Virus record (IMG/VR): IMGVR_UViG_3300023174_000002
Span: 35,209 to 99,208 of that record
Source: a virus
Length of the DNA stretch: 64,000 nt
Reading direction: 5' to 3' (one strand)
Program-made: the position numbers and the translations under genes
Notes under the pieces: generated by a model
Told to the model about the DNA's origin: nothing
What the model saw: only the letters and a program-made list of their open reading frames with translations
Database searches by the model: none
Shown here: positions 19,187-28,177 of the stretch, in pieces
How positions within the stretch are numbered: position 1 is the stretch's first letter
How the letters are laid out: each line of letters opens with the position of its first letter

Positions 19187-22100
19187 TTATCTCCTTGCTA
19201 GCGCAGGTCTATTACCATATACTGCACCCATAGTTTGTTGTAGTGTACTATTTTTACTAGCAACTTGTCTTGCTACTATATCACCAATAGTTATTTCAAT
19301 ACTGCGATTACCACGACCATCTGTAGCTTCATTAGTCTGTACTTCTGCACTAGTATTATTATTAATAACAATATTTACATGAGATCCAGCGTTGCCGCCA
19401 TCAGTTCTAACTCCAAGATTGCCGCTACTATCTCGCATTAGTGGCATAATGGCTTCGGGACCGGCTTCACCCATTAAACCAGTGCCTTGAGCAAATTTAA
19501 ACATAGTAGGTTCATTTACTACGCTGTTAGTAAAACTACCGCCTCTAGCAAATGGGTGTACAGTATAACCTTCTTCAAATGCTCCGCCTTTGGCAAACTT
19601 ATTACTACGCTCATCAAAAGCAGCACCTTTAGCAGCAAAACTAAAAGCATCCATTGCATATGTGCCGCTAGAGCCAGTAACACTACCTGCATTACCACCA
19701 AAAAAGCTACCAAAAATATTTGATAAACTAAATCCACCACCGCCACTAGCAGCACCTTGACCAGGTATAGCAGGACCGCCAAGACCTAAACCAGGACGAA
19801 TATGTTGTTGATATTGTTGAAATAAGAACAGTCGTAATTCATACCTAGCTAAATCTTTGATAAAACTATCAATTAAGTCGCTAAAATTGCCTTTACCGGT
19901 ATTAACAAAATCAATAATAGAATCTGCCATGCCATCAAACATTTTAATAAATGCATCATTATAAGCTTTTTGGCGTTCATTCATAGAATATTGCAAATCC
20001 ATTGCAGCTTTTCTACCTGCCATAGTTTGTGCAATATTTTTCATCTCATTTTGATGAGATTGCTCAATAAATTTAGCTTTATCATTTAATAGGGTTAAAT
20101 CAGCATTTGCATCGGCTGCTAAAGTTCTTTTAATTGCGGCAGCATTTTCTAATTTTGCCTGTGTATAGCGATCATCTTCGGCTCGTTTAGCAGCAGTTGT
20201 ATCTGCTTCTAGTTTACCATAATCAATAATTTTTTGTTGGTCTTGAATTTGTTGTGGTGTTAACATATTAAGACTTTGTTGTGCTGATAACATTTGGCTC
20301 TTATTATCTAAAGCAATTTGAGTTGCTTTATTTCCTTGTTCAGCCAAAGTATTTTCCATCTGTAGTCGCTGTAAATCCCCAGCAAGTTTATTATTAATTA
20401 CAGCTTGTGCTTGTTTTACTTCAAAACTTTTTTGATCTAATCCTAAAGACTTTCGTAAATTATCTATTCTGACCTGCTCATTATTATATGCAGTAGGGTC
20501 AAAATCTATACCAGCAATAGCAGACTTTATTTTTAACTCTACCATTAGTCTTTGATTAATTAGATCTATATCATCAAGTTCTTGTTGGCGACGTCTAAAG
20601 CCTTCGTCTGCAATTTCTTTTTCTAGAGCTAAACGGTTTTCTAAAACTTTATCGGTTAGATAGGGCATATTGCTATCACTTAAACTATTAAGTTCTTGCT
20701 GTGATTTTAATCTAGCCATTGCAGCATCAGCTAATTTATTTTCGTATTCTCTAACTTGTTTTAGTAGATTAATTTCTGCATTTCGTGCATCTAGAAATTT
20801 TTGTTGTATATTATTTTTAGCATTAGCGGCGCTAGCACTCTCAAACTCTAGTTTTAATCTACCTTGAGCACGTTCGTATTCTGTAACCTCAGATGTTTTA
20901 TTAGCTGCTTTAGCTTGAGCAATTTTTGTTTGAAAATCAAGATACTGTTTAACGTAATTATCTTGCAATGAATTTTGTTGTTGCTGATAATCTAACTCAG
21001 TTCTACGTTCTTGAGTTAATTTTTGTGCAGCTGCTAACTCTGTTCCAGTTAATAAACCAGCATTATTATATAACTCTGTAACACTAGTTAGATAGGCAAG
21101 ATCTTGCCGTTGCTGTTGTATGGCAATATCGCGCATCTTATTTTGATGTTCAATTTCACGAGTAATAGCTGCATAAGCCCTACTAATTTCTTCTTGAGCT
21201 TTTTTAATTTGTGCAAGCTGATCTTGTTGTTTTTGTTGATTTTCTAGAGTATTTTTTTGACTTACTAAATCAGTTCTGCTTTTTTGAACAGCAGCCAACA
21301 ACTCTTTATCAGCACCATTTTTCTTTAATTGTTGAATTCTTAAGTCATCTTGAGCAATTTTATCAGTAATTGCTTTCATAGCAATTTCATTGTCTTTTAG
21401 CCTAACTGCATCTTCTAGTTGATCTCTACGTAACTTACCGCCTTCGCTTAAAAAGTCTAGTGATATACCTTCGCGATTAAAGGACTCTAACTCAAATTGT
21501 GCTTGTGTACGTTCCGCGGCTAATATACGTCCTCGTACTGCTTGTTGTTCTTGCAAAACACCTAATTGTTTTTTAAGTGATATTTCACTAGCTTTTCCAT
21601 TTAATGCAGCATTTTGTGCATTAATACCTTGATTAATTTGCCTAGATTCCATTGCATAACGTAATGCTGCTGGAGATAAGTTTTTATCTTCTGGTCCAAC
21701 GTCTTTGCCTTTTTGAACTGATTCTAGTACTTTACTTAAATCTTCTTGAGCTTTTTTATTTGCTCCTCTAGATTCTGTTGTAGCACCACCTGCTAATTCT
21801 TGTTTAATAGCTTCCAACTGTAAAAGTTGTTGCTCTTGAATAATTTTTGCTTCAAGTCCTTGTCTAACAATATTAGCTGTTAAATTTAACTGTTCTTTTT
21901 GAATAGCAAGATCTTTTGAATCTAATCTTGCTTGAGCCTCTGCCGTACCTGGGCCGCTCATACCACTTATAATTGCTCGTTCAATTCCTACTTGAGCTTG
22001 TCGCCTAGCCAATTCAGTTTTTTTATCTAATATGTCAAATGCTCGGGTAAGTATAACATCTACTATATTATTTAGTTGACCTTGAATTTTACCAATACTT

Positions 22101-24769
22101 TGTTCTTTGATATTAATACTAAAATCTATTGCTCCAAGAGTTTTTTCTAGTTTATTTTTGTTATCTTGTAACTCTTTCTTATCAGTACCAGTTGCAGTTT
22201 TTAATTTTTCGGCATTATCAATAAGATCTTGTTGTATTCTTACCCTATCTTGTTGCAATACATTTAATGTTTTTGAATTATCAATTGTGTCCTTAGTTTG
22301 TTTTGCTAACTCTTGAAATTCTACACCTAATAACTGTAGTGCTACTGGATCTTTAAATACGTCTTGTAAAGCCATAGCAGCTGTTTGCGCATCTTCGAAA
22401 GTTTTACTTAACTTTAGCCCCAAATCAATAGCATCAAAAGCAAATTTACTAATAGGATCACTTTGTAATAAACTATTTTGTAAATTTTTTGAACTAGTAC
22501 CTACTGCTGTAAGGCTTTCTTTTACTGCTTTAAGTGCTGAATTATATTCTTGCAACTTACCTACTGCGGGGCCTAATGCTTCATTAGCATCTTTTACAGT
22601 TCTGGCTAATTTATTTTCATCATATATATTATCTAAACTATTTTTAATAGCGTCAGAATCAAGAGCCGTAGTACCTAAAATATTTTGTAGTTTTACTTTA
22701 AGTGCTTCTTTTCCTGGGCCTTCAGGAATTGTTTTTAGTGTATTAACAATTGATTCTGCTGCAGTTTTTTGAAACTGAGGAATTTTTCCAAGACCAAAAA
22801 AATCACCAACACTATCAAGAATAGTTTCTACTGGGCCGCGTTTCTTTAAATATGCTTGAAAATCATCAACTGAACTTTTTAAGCCTTCAAATAATTCATT
22901 AGCATTTGTTGCTACTGCATTAAAATTTGTAGAATTAACGTTTTCAGCAAAACGCTTCATTATCTTATCAGTTAAGCTTGAGGTTTCACCTAGAGCGTCA
23001 AGACTACTACTTAACTTACTTGCTTCTGTTTCTGCACGACTAAAATAACTAGTAATAATAGCTATTGTAGTTATTACTACTTGAATAACAAAAAATATTC
23101 TATTTAAAGCTGCGGCTAAAAGTTCAGCAGTAGTGGCAGCAATAACCATAACACCACGAACTCTTGTCAAACCTTTTTCAAAAAAATTTAAACCAACAGT
23201 ATTTGTATCAATAGTTTGCTTTAAATTTCTGTAAGCATCCCTAACGCCTAAAACTTGAGTGTCATCTCCCGCTGCGGCAACAGTTTGTGCCATAAATGCT
23301 TTTTGTCTAGCTTGTAAACTGACTCGTTCACGTAAGCTAGCTTCAATATTTGGGGCTTCTGCTGCTGCATCATATTTACTGTTTGCGTCGGCAAGGGCTT
23401 TACGAGCTGCTATTAATCTTTCGTAAATTAACAGTTGTTTTTCTAACCTATCTGCAGTATCTTGCAAAACTTTTCTGTCTGCTTCGCTAACATTTAAGCC
23501 TTGTTTTCTAAGATCAACAATTTTTTGTTGTATTGCAGTAGTAGTGTCTTTGCCAAGTTCTTCCGAACCTTTTAACCCTTTACTAAGTGCACCATAAATT
23601 CTTTGATCTTGCGCGTCTTTAGCACTAGCATAGGCTTTATCTTTGGCTAAAAAATCTTGTCTGGATTTTTCATAAGCTTTTAAAGCCTCGTCAAGATTTT
23701 CTTTTAGCTTTGGTATATTATATTTTGCCTCAATTTTTTGTGCAAAAGCATCACCAAAACTTACGTTAATTTCTGTAGCACGACGTTTTGCTACTTCTGC
23801 TGCATCGTTTACAGCCTGTCGCCATTGACCTAATGCAGGCAAAGCCATGCCTATAATTTTTGTGCCAATTAAAGCAAGCGCTGCTACTAATGCGGTTGTA
23901 TTATTTGTAAAAAATTCTACTACTGGTACTAAAAATGTATTGAGTAGTTTAGTGCCTTGCAAAGCAATATTACTTAATGCTGCTGCTAGTTTTTCATAAG
24001 GATTAGCAGGAATGTTAACATCATTAAATTTGTCTTTTGCTTCCTTTAACACAGCGTTAGCAAAAGCTTGACGACGTTCAAAATCTGTTAAACTACCAAC
24101 GCTTTTGCCAACACTACGAGCATAGTCTGTAACTGCTTTGTCTAGTTTAGTAAATAAACCTAGTTCGTCCAGCAATTCAGGTTCTATTTTTGTAATACCA
24201 CGAGTTAAACGGCTAATAGCTTCAGCCGTATCAATACCAATAGTTTGGCCAGCCTTTTTAGCTGCATCAGCTAATTGTAGCATTTGTTTACTACTTAGAC
24301 CACTAGTAACACCTTTAGCAGCGGCACCCATTGCTTCTTTAAAATTAAGCGCACCATCTGTAGCAGCAACTAAGTTTTTAGCCAATGCATTAATAGCAAC
24401 ACCACTAGTAATACTTAGTTGTGTTAGTGCATTTTCTTGTATAGCTGCATTATATCCATCGCGTAAAAAATTAAAAGCAGTGGCAGCAGCATAAGTATTA
24501 GCAGCAAGTGTTGCGTATAGGCGAACTAATCCACCAAGACCTTGCTGTTCATTAGCAAAGTCTCTGGCACTAGCACCAGTTAAGCCGCTGGCGCCACGAG
24601 CACGACCATACTGCATACTGTCAGCACTAGCACCTACTTTACTGTATTCTTGTGCTTGCCTTACAGCTTTGCCTAACTCTTTGTTAAGTTCTTTGGTATC
24701 ATTAATACTTGCTTCTAAACTACCGTCAGACTTGACTTGTAGTTTAATATTTACGGTATTACCTGCCAT
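19187..24769 (-). CDS. Tail tape measure protein
   Basis: 1860 residues, by far the longest gene, placed after the G/GT chaperones as in lambda H. It has alpha-helical coiled-coil regions over much of its length (Gln/Lys/Ala/Leu-rich, about 700-1600), hydrophobic segments near 290-315 and 540-575, and a C-terminal motif LMGEAGPEAIMPL typical of tape measure proteins. CTGGAG precedes ATG 24769. It sets tail length and may be injected. At about 1.5 angstrom per residue, the known scaling for tape measures, it predicts a tail near 280 nm. Confidence 0.95.
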   Translation of the reverse strand: MAGNTVNIKLQVKSDGSLEASINDTKELNKELGKAVRQAQEYSKVGASADSMQYGRARGASGLTGASARDFANEQQGLGGLVRLYATLAANTYAAATAFNFLRDGYNAAIQENALTQLSITSGVAINALAKNLVAATDGALNFKEAMGAAAKGVTSGLSSKQMLQLADAAKKAGQTIGIDTAEAISRLTRGITKIEPELLDELGLFTKLDKAVTDYARSVGKSVGSLTDFERRQAFANAVLKEAKDKFNDVNIPANPYEKLAAALSNIALQGTKLLNTFLVPVVEFFTNNTTALVAALALIGTKIIGMALPALGQWRQAVNDAAEVAKRRATEINVSFGDAFAQKIEAKYNIPKLKENLDEALKAYEKSRQDFLAKDKAYASAKDAQDQRIYGALSKGLKGSEELGKDTTTAIQQKIVDLRKQGLNVSEADRKVLQDTADRLEKQLLIYERLIAARKALADANSKYDAAAEAPNIEASLRERVSLQARQKAFMAQTVAAAGDDTQVLGVRDAYRNLKQTIDTNTVGLNFFEKGLTRVRGVMVIAATTAELLAAALNRIFFVIQVVITTIAIITSYFSRAETEASKLSSSLDALGETSSLTDKIMKRFAENVNSTNFNAVATNANELFEGLKSSVDDFQAYLKKRGPVETILDSVGDFFGLGKIPQFQKTAAESIVNTLKTIPEGPGKEALKVKLQNILGTTALDSDAIKNSLDNIYDENKLARTVKDANEALGPAVGKLQEYNSALKAVKESLTAVGTSSKNLQNSLLQSDPISKFAFDAIDLGLKLSKTFEDAQTAAMALQDVFKDPVALQLLGVEFQELAKQTKDTIDNSKTLNVLQQDRVRIQQDLIDNAEKLKTATGTDKKELQDNKNKLEKTLGAIDFSINIKEQSIGKIQGQLNNIVDVILTRAFDILDKKTELARRQAQVGIERAIISGMSGPGTAEAQARLDSKDLAIQKEQLNLTANIVRQGLEAKIIQEQQLLQLEAIKQELAGGATTESRGANKKAQEDLSKVLESVQKGKDVGPEDKNLSPAALRYAMESRQINQGINAQNAALNGKASEISLKKQLGVLQEQQAVRGRILAAERTQAQFELESFNREGISLDFLSEGGKLRRDQLEDAVRLKDNEIAMKAITDKIAQDDLRIQQLKKNGADKELLAAVQKSRTDLVSQKNTLENQQKQQDQLAQIKKAQEEISRAYAAITREIEHQNKMRDIAIQQQRQDLAYLTSVTELYNNAGLLTGTELAAAQKLTQERRTELDYQQQQNSLQDNYVKQYLDFQTKIAQAKAANKTSEVTEYERAQGRLKLEFESASAANAKNNIQQKFLDARNAEINLLKQVREYENKLADAAMARLKSQQELNSLSDSNMPYLTDKVLENRLALEKEIADEGFRRRQQELDDIDLINQRLMVELKIKSAIAGIDFDPTAYNNEQVRIDNLRKSLGLDQKSFEVKQAQAVINNKLAGDLQRLQMENTLAEQGNKATQIALDNKSQMLSAQQSLNMLTPQQIQDQQKIIDYGKLEADTTAAKRAEDDRYTQAKLENAAAIKRTLAADANADLTLLNDKAKFIEQSHQNEMKNIAQTMAGRKAAMDLQYSMNERQKAYNDAFIKMFDGMADSIIDFVNTGKGNFSDLIDSFIKDLARYELRLFLFQQYQQHIRPGLGLGGPAIPGQGAASGGGGFSLSNIFGSFFGGNAGSVTGSSGTYAMDAFSFAAKGAAFDERSNKFAKGGAFEEGYTVHPFARGGSFTNSVVNEPTMFKFAQGTGLMGEAGPEAIMPLMRDSSGNLGVRTDGGNAGSHVNIVINNNTSAEVQTNEATDGRGNRSIEITIGDIVARQVASKNSTLQQTMGAVYGNRPALARR

Positions 24770-24829
24770 AGCATCTCCAGGTTATCTTATGTAGAATTTT
24801 AAATATTCCACACATTTTTATGTAGCTTC

Positions 24830-24858
24830 ATTATAACATATGGGCTACTTTATGTCAA
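24830..24858 (-). promoter_or_regulatory. Consensus sigma70 promoter before tape measure gene
   Basis: Minus strand TTGACA (24853-24858), 17 bp, TATAAT (24830-24835). It lies between the terminator of the chaperone genes and the tape measure start, so it launches the tail-tip and fibre unit separately from the head genes. Confidence 0.85.
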
Positions 24859-24878
24859 TACCGAAATTTTTAAACAAT

Positions 24879-24916
24879 AAAAAAGCTCGTCCAGTTTGTT
24901 AACTGGACGAGCTTTT
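24879..24916 (-). terminator. Rho-independent terminator overlapping the GT coding end
   Basis: A 16-bp perfect stem (24881-24896 with 24901-24916) with a 4-base loop and a T run on the minus strand. The stop codon of the GT-like reading frame (24899-24901) sits at the loop, so its last codons (KSSS) lie inside the terminator stem. Confidence 0.9.
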
Positions 24917-25246
24917 CTTTTTGCTGTTTATATCTTCTTGACGTATATTATCAATTATCTTAATTAGTTGAAATACAATATTTCTATCGCTAGGATCAAT
25001 GTCGCAGAAATTAAAAATTTCAGTAATGCCTGTTAGGGATTTTCCTAAATATACGCCATTCATGCCGTCCCAATCGTCTCGCATAAATTTGTAGACGTTA
25101 AGTGCTTGTTGTACATCTAGTGGAAAGTCATCAAATTCTACAGGTATTTCAGATTCTACAGGTTCGCTACCTAGCTGTTCACACATTTCAAAATATGCTT
25201 CCTTAGTCATAGCCAAAGAACTATTTTGTATGTAGTTTTTTAGCAA
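24899..25246 (-). CDS. Tail assembly chaperone T part (made by -1 frameshift from G)
   Basis: 115 residues if started at TTG 25246, but that TTG has no ribosome site. The frame is open upstream without a stop through a GGGAAAC heptamer at 25279-25285 inside the G gene. It is therefore best read as the T domain of a G-T fusion made by -1 frameshifting, as in lambda. Sequence: DFPLDVQQALNVYKFMRDDWDGMNG and an acidic/Lys-rich tail (EDINSKKKSSSS). The fusion binds the tape measure and helps tail tube assembly. Position just before the tape measure fits. Confidence 0.8.
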   Translation of the reverse strand: MLKNYIQNSSLAMTKEAYFEMCEQLGSEPVESEIPVEFDDFPLDVQQALNVYKFMRDDWDGMNGVYLGKSLTGITEIFNFCDIDPSDRNIVFQLIKIIDNIRQEDINSKKKSSSS

Positions 25247-25251
25247 CTCAG

Positions 25252-25671
25252 TTACTTCGTAGAGCTGCCTGTAGAAAAGTTTCCCAGATCGCTTACCTGT
25301 TCGCTAATAAATGCGTCAAAGTTACTGGAATTTTTCATTAAGTACAATGCATTTTCTGCAGTGAACTCTAGGAAATCGTCTGGATCTTGACCGGTTAAAT
25401 CAACTGGAGCCAACTGCTCCAAATAACTTAGTTTAAGGCCTTTCCAACCTTTAATTGCTTGTTCGCAGTATAACTGCAAAAATACATCTTCGTTAAAATC
25501 TTCTTGTGGTTGACGATTTTTAAATGAAGTTTTAGTAGACTTCTTACGAATGTTTAGCAACAGTTCACGAGATAAGAAACTCAACTGCAGCACAAACCCA
25601 GGCATGCCTGGATATTCGGTCTCTACTGATTTTGATGGTACTAGTAGATTTTTAAGAGAAAGTGTAGACAT
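25252..25671 (-). CDS. Tail assembly chaperone G
   Basis: 139 residues, close to lambda G (140). It has LSFLSRELLLNIRKKSTK and DPDDFLEFTAENALYLMKNSSNFDAFI. AAAAGGT precedes ATG 25671. Near its end the codons CTG GGA AAC contain the slippery heptamer G-GGA-AAC, one base different from lambda's G-GGA-AAG. Without frameshifting it ends at TAA 25252. It lies between the tail tube gene and the tape measure, the standard place. Confidence 0.85.
   Translation of the reverse strand: MSTLSLKNLLVPSKSVETEYPGMPGFVLQLSFLSRELLLNIRKKSTKTSFKNRQPQEDFNEDVFLQLYCEQAIKGWKGLKLSYLEQLAPVDLTGQDPDDFLEFTAENALYLMKNSSNFDAFISEQVSDLGNFSTGSSTK
25279..25285 (-). promoter_or_regulatory. Programmed -1 ribosomal frameshift site (GGGAAAC)
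   Basis: Minus-strand heptamer GGGAAAC fits X-XXY-YYZ in the zero frame of the G gene. Slipping back one base enters the open T frame, with junction residues LFYRQLYEVTELLKNY before the T domain. No stop occurs in the T frame between the heptamer and 24899. Confidence 0.8.
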
Positions 25672-25695
25672 GTTTACCTTTTGTTATTGGGAGTG

Positions 25696-25715
25696 GGGCT
25701 AGCCTAAGCTAGCCC
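25696..25715 (-). other. Stable hairpin after tail tube gene
   Basis: Perfect 8-bp stem GGGCTAGC / GCTAGCCC with a 4-base loop just after the stop of the abundant tail tube gene. There is no T run, so it is more likely an mRNA 3'-end stabiliser or processing stop than a terminator. Confidence 0.5.
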
Positions 25716-25731
25716 TACGTATTTTAAGCTA

Positions 25732-27663
25732 TTAAAGTACTGTGTAATAACGAATTTCAACTTCGTTAGACTGAGAAATATCAAATGCGTTAGCATTTGT
25801 ATAACCTTGACCAGTAAAGTTAATGGCTGTACTAATAACCTGTTCCGTAGCAATACTAGGAATAGTTAGCACAGCAGCGCTAACATCTAGTTCAACACGA
25901 ATTGGGTTTGAAGAACCGCCGATTGCAACAATCATTTCATAAGCAGGGTTAACATCCGTTAAACTTTGTGTTAACATATCGCTTAGCAATGTTGCTGTGC
26001 TATTGGGTACTGCAACTGTGCCGGTACGTAGATATGCATTTAGAGTACCTGTAATACTACGCGTACCTGTAAAGTAGGTAATAGGCTGGTTAACAATACC
26101 TAAGTTAGCTGGTGTCAAGTATGTGATATTATTACTAATAACCATTTGGCCGCCGGTTAAGGCTACGGTATAAACTGTACCAGTACCATTAATGCCACCC
26201 TTAACACTCATTGTACTCAACTTATTAGCAATGTAAGGTGCTAGATAGTTTTTACCTTTAGCTGTACCACTTAATCCACTACCAAAAGTAACCGATGTAC
26301 CAGCAGTAGCTGTTAAACCAGGCAATTGACGTAGTTTTGTACCTTTTCCAGCCCAAGCAATTGTTGCAATTGCATCTAAACCGAAGTCAATTGTAGCACT
26401 GTCCAACGCACAATTGTCGATAATAAAGCTGCTAGAGTCTAGTACGATAATTACGCCAAACTTTTGTAGTTGGTGAGCCTGCGAATAATCAGCAACTAGC
26501 TTAGAGTACTGATAGCCATCTGTCCAACCTGCTGTTGGGTTACCAATACTATCTGTGCTCATTAGTGCATTCCACAGTACGGCTTCTTCAGCAGTAACAA
26601 GGTTAACACCAGTATTAAGTACAACACCAGCACTAGGTGTATAAGTTACTTTAAATGTACTAGCAGTTTGAGCAAGAGTACCAACACCGTCAAAAGTTAG
26701 TTTAACAGCACCTTCATAAATACTAATACCAGCACTACCAGTAGTAAGATCAACGTCTGTAAATAGCGCACCACCTGCAGATTTTAAAATTTTATTTAAA
26801 CTACTTGTAGCAACAACAATTGCACCAGCACCACTAGCAACAGTTTGTACAACTGGAACTGTAATTTCATCAACAAGTGTACTTGCTGCTACACCATTGA
26901 CTACACCAGTTACAGTACAGCGATAAGTATTTGTTGCAGCACCAGTAGCAACACCAGCCGTATATTCTGTAGCAGCACTATTAATTACGTAACTACTACT
27001 TGTAGCACCAGTAATATTTGTAAAGCTACCTGTACTGCCGGCTTGAATAGCCCACTGATACGTAGGAGTAGTAATATTTTGTACACCAATAGCAAGTGTT
27101 GGAAATGTTCCTGGAAGTGTACCAGTTGTAGCTGCTTTTACAATTACTGTAGGACCATTTGTAATTGCTACATAGCTAGCAACATTTGACGATCCACTTG
27201 TAATAACATTAGCATTTGCAGTAGCACCACGACTTAGTGTATAGTTAAGTACTTTTGTTGCAGGTGTACTAACATTAGCTGCGCTATCTTTTACACTAAA
27301 GGCTACTGTAAGGTTTGCAACGTTTGCTGAAATAGAGCTAGGTGCTGGAACTGTAAGAATTCCACTATTAAAGCCGCCGGCAGTAGTAGTGCTAGAATCA
27401 GCAGGGCGAATATAAGTACTAAATGTAAAATCTACTGGATCAAGTGCCGTGTTAAAACTACGTTGACCACGAACAGGTGTTGCACCAGCTTCATTTAGAG
27501 TAACCACATCAGCCGTCGTATTTTGACTAAAGCTGAAGCCATCTAGAACTTGGATTTCATATGTATTGTTTGCTGTGAAACCACTGGTGGCTACTACACC
27601 ACTCGATGCATCCACATTAGTCGTGAAGAACATCCGACTATTACGAATTAAATTAAATGACAT
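25732..27663 (-). CDS. Major tail tube protein with Ig-like insert
   Basis: 643 residues, much longer than a plain tube protein (about 150-250). The N-terminus (MSFNLIRNSRMFFTTNVDA, EIQVLDGFSFSQ, PVRGQRSFNTALDPVDFTFSTYIRP) matches the start of phage major tail tube proteins. Residues about 85-290 look like one or two Ig/cadherin-like decoration domains (TPTYQWAIQAGSTGSFTNITGA, NTYRCTVTG). The C-terminal third returns to tube-like strands (INFTGQGY, SQSNEVEIRYYTVL). AAAAAGGA precedes ATG 27663. Position between tail terminator and G chaperone supports it. Confidence 0.75.
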   Translation of the reverse strand: MSFNLIRNSRMFFTTNVDASSGVVATSGFTANNTYEIQVLDGFSFSQNTTADVVTLNEAGATPVRGQRSFNTALDPVDFTFSTYIRPADSSTTTAGGFNSGILTVPAPSSISANVANLTVAFSVKDSAANVSTPATKVLNYTLSRGATANANVITSGSSNVASYVAITNGPTVIVKAATTGTLPGTFPTLAIGVQNITTPTYQWAIQAGSTGSFTNITGATSSSYVINSAATEYTAGVATGAATNTYRCTVTGVVNGVAASTLVDEITVPVVQTVASGAGAIVVATSSLNKILKSAGGALFTDVDLTTGSAGISIYEGAVKLTFDGVGTLAQTASTFKVTYTPSAGVVLNTGVNLVTAEEAVLWNALMSTDSIGNPTAGWTDGYQYSKLVADYSQAHQLQKFGVIIVLDSSSFIIDNCALDSATIDFGLDAIATIAWAGKGTKLRQLPGLTATAGTSVTFGSGLSGTAKGKNYLAPYIANKLSTMSVKGGINGTGTVYTVALTGGQMVISNNITYLTPANLGIVNQPITYFTGTRSITGTLNAYLRTGTVAVPNSTATLLSDMLTQSLTDVNPAYEMIVAIGGSSNPIRVELDVSAAVLTIPSIATEQVISTAINFTGQGYTNANAFDISQSNEVEIRYYTVL

Positions 27664-27739
27664 CTTTCATTCCTTTTTATTTAATGCCTTGTTGCATTAA
27701 CTAGACTTTTATCTGTTGCTAGCATTAGGGCATGGTTGC

Positions 27740-28177
27740 TTACATAATCTCGTAACGGACTTGTAAGATAATTTCTCCAACTGCATAAGGAGCTAAGAGC
27801 CCCTCATCCGTTGTAATTGACTGTATCAAGATATCAGTCGTGTAATGTCCGGTTGCAGTATTGTATACTAATCTGTTATTAGCGTCAATACAGGTTTCAA
27901 CATCTTCCAACAATTTTTCTAGTTGCTCACTGCTGTTTTCACCATGACAGTAAACTCGGATACATAATGTTAAAAATCCCCACTTAAAATCCCCTGGAAG
28001 ATACTCACGAATTTCATTGGTGGGTGTAACAAACATACTTGGAAAGTCTTTTACCTCATCCCAAAACTTTAGTTTAGCATAACAATTTTTAAATAAATTA
28101 ACGCGATAAGGTTGTTGACCATTAATCAAGTTAAGTTTTTGAACAAGGGCTTTTACAATACTAGTTCGTTTACTCAT
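27740..28177 (-). CDS. Tail terminator / tail completion protein
   Basis: 145 residues with the alpha/beta pattern of tail terminator proteins (lambda U type): SIVKALVQKLNLINGQQPYRVNLF, FPSMFVTPTNEIREYLPG, LCIRVYCHGENSSEQLEKLLEDVETCID and the closing strand VGEIILQVRYEIM. The start overlaps the upstream stop (ATGAG). It should form the ring that ends tube growth and binds the head. Family call rests on gene order plus pattern. Confidence 0.7.
   Translation of the reverse strand: MSKRTSIVKALVQKLNLINGQQPYRVNLFKNCYAKLKFWDEVKDFPSMFVTPTNEIREYLPGDFKWGFLTLCIRVYCHGENSSEQLEKLLEDVETCIDANNRLVYNTATGHYTTDILIQSITTDEGLLAPYAVGEIILQVRYEIM

Noticed and set aside
19519-19782. Minus-strand ORF rich in Val/Leu that looks like a membrane protein
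   Set aside because: It is a frame shadow of the tape measure gene; hydrophobicity comes from reading GGA/GCT-rich codons in another frame.
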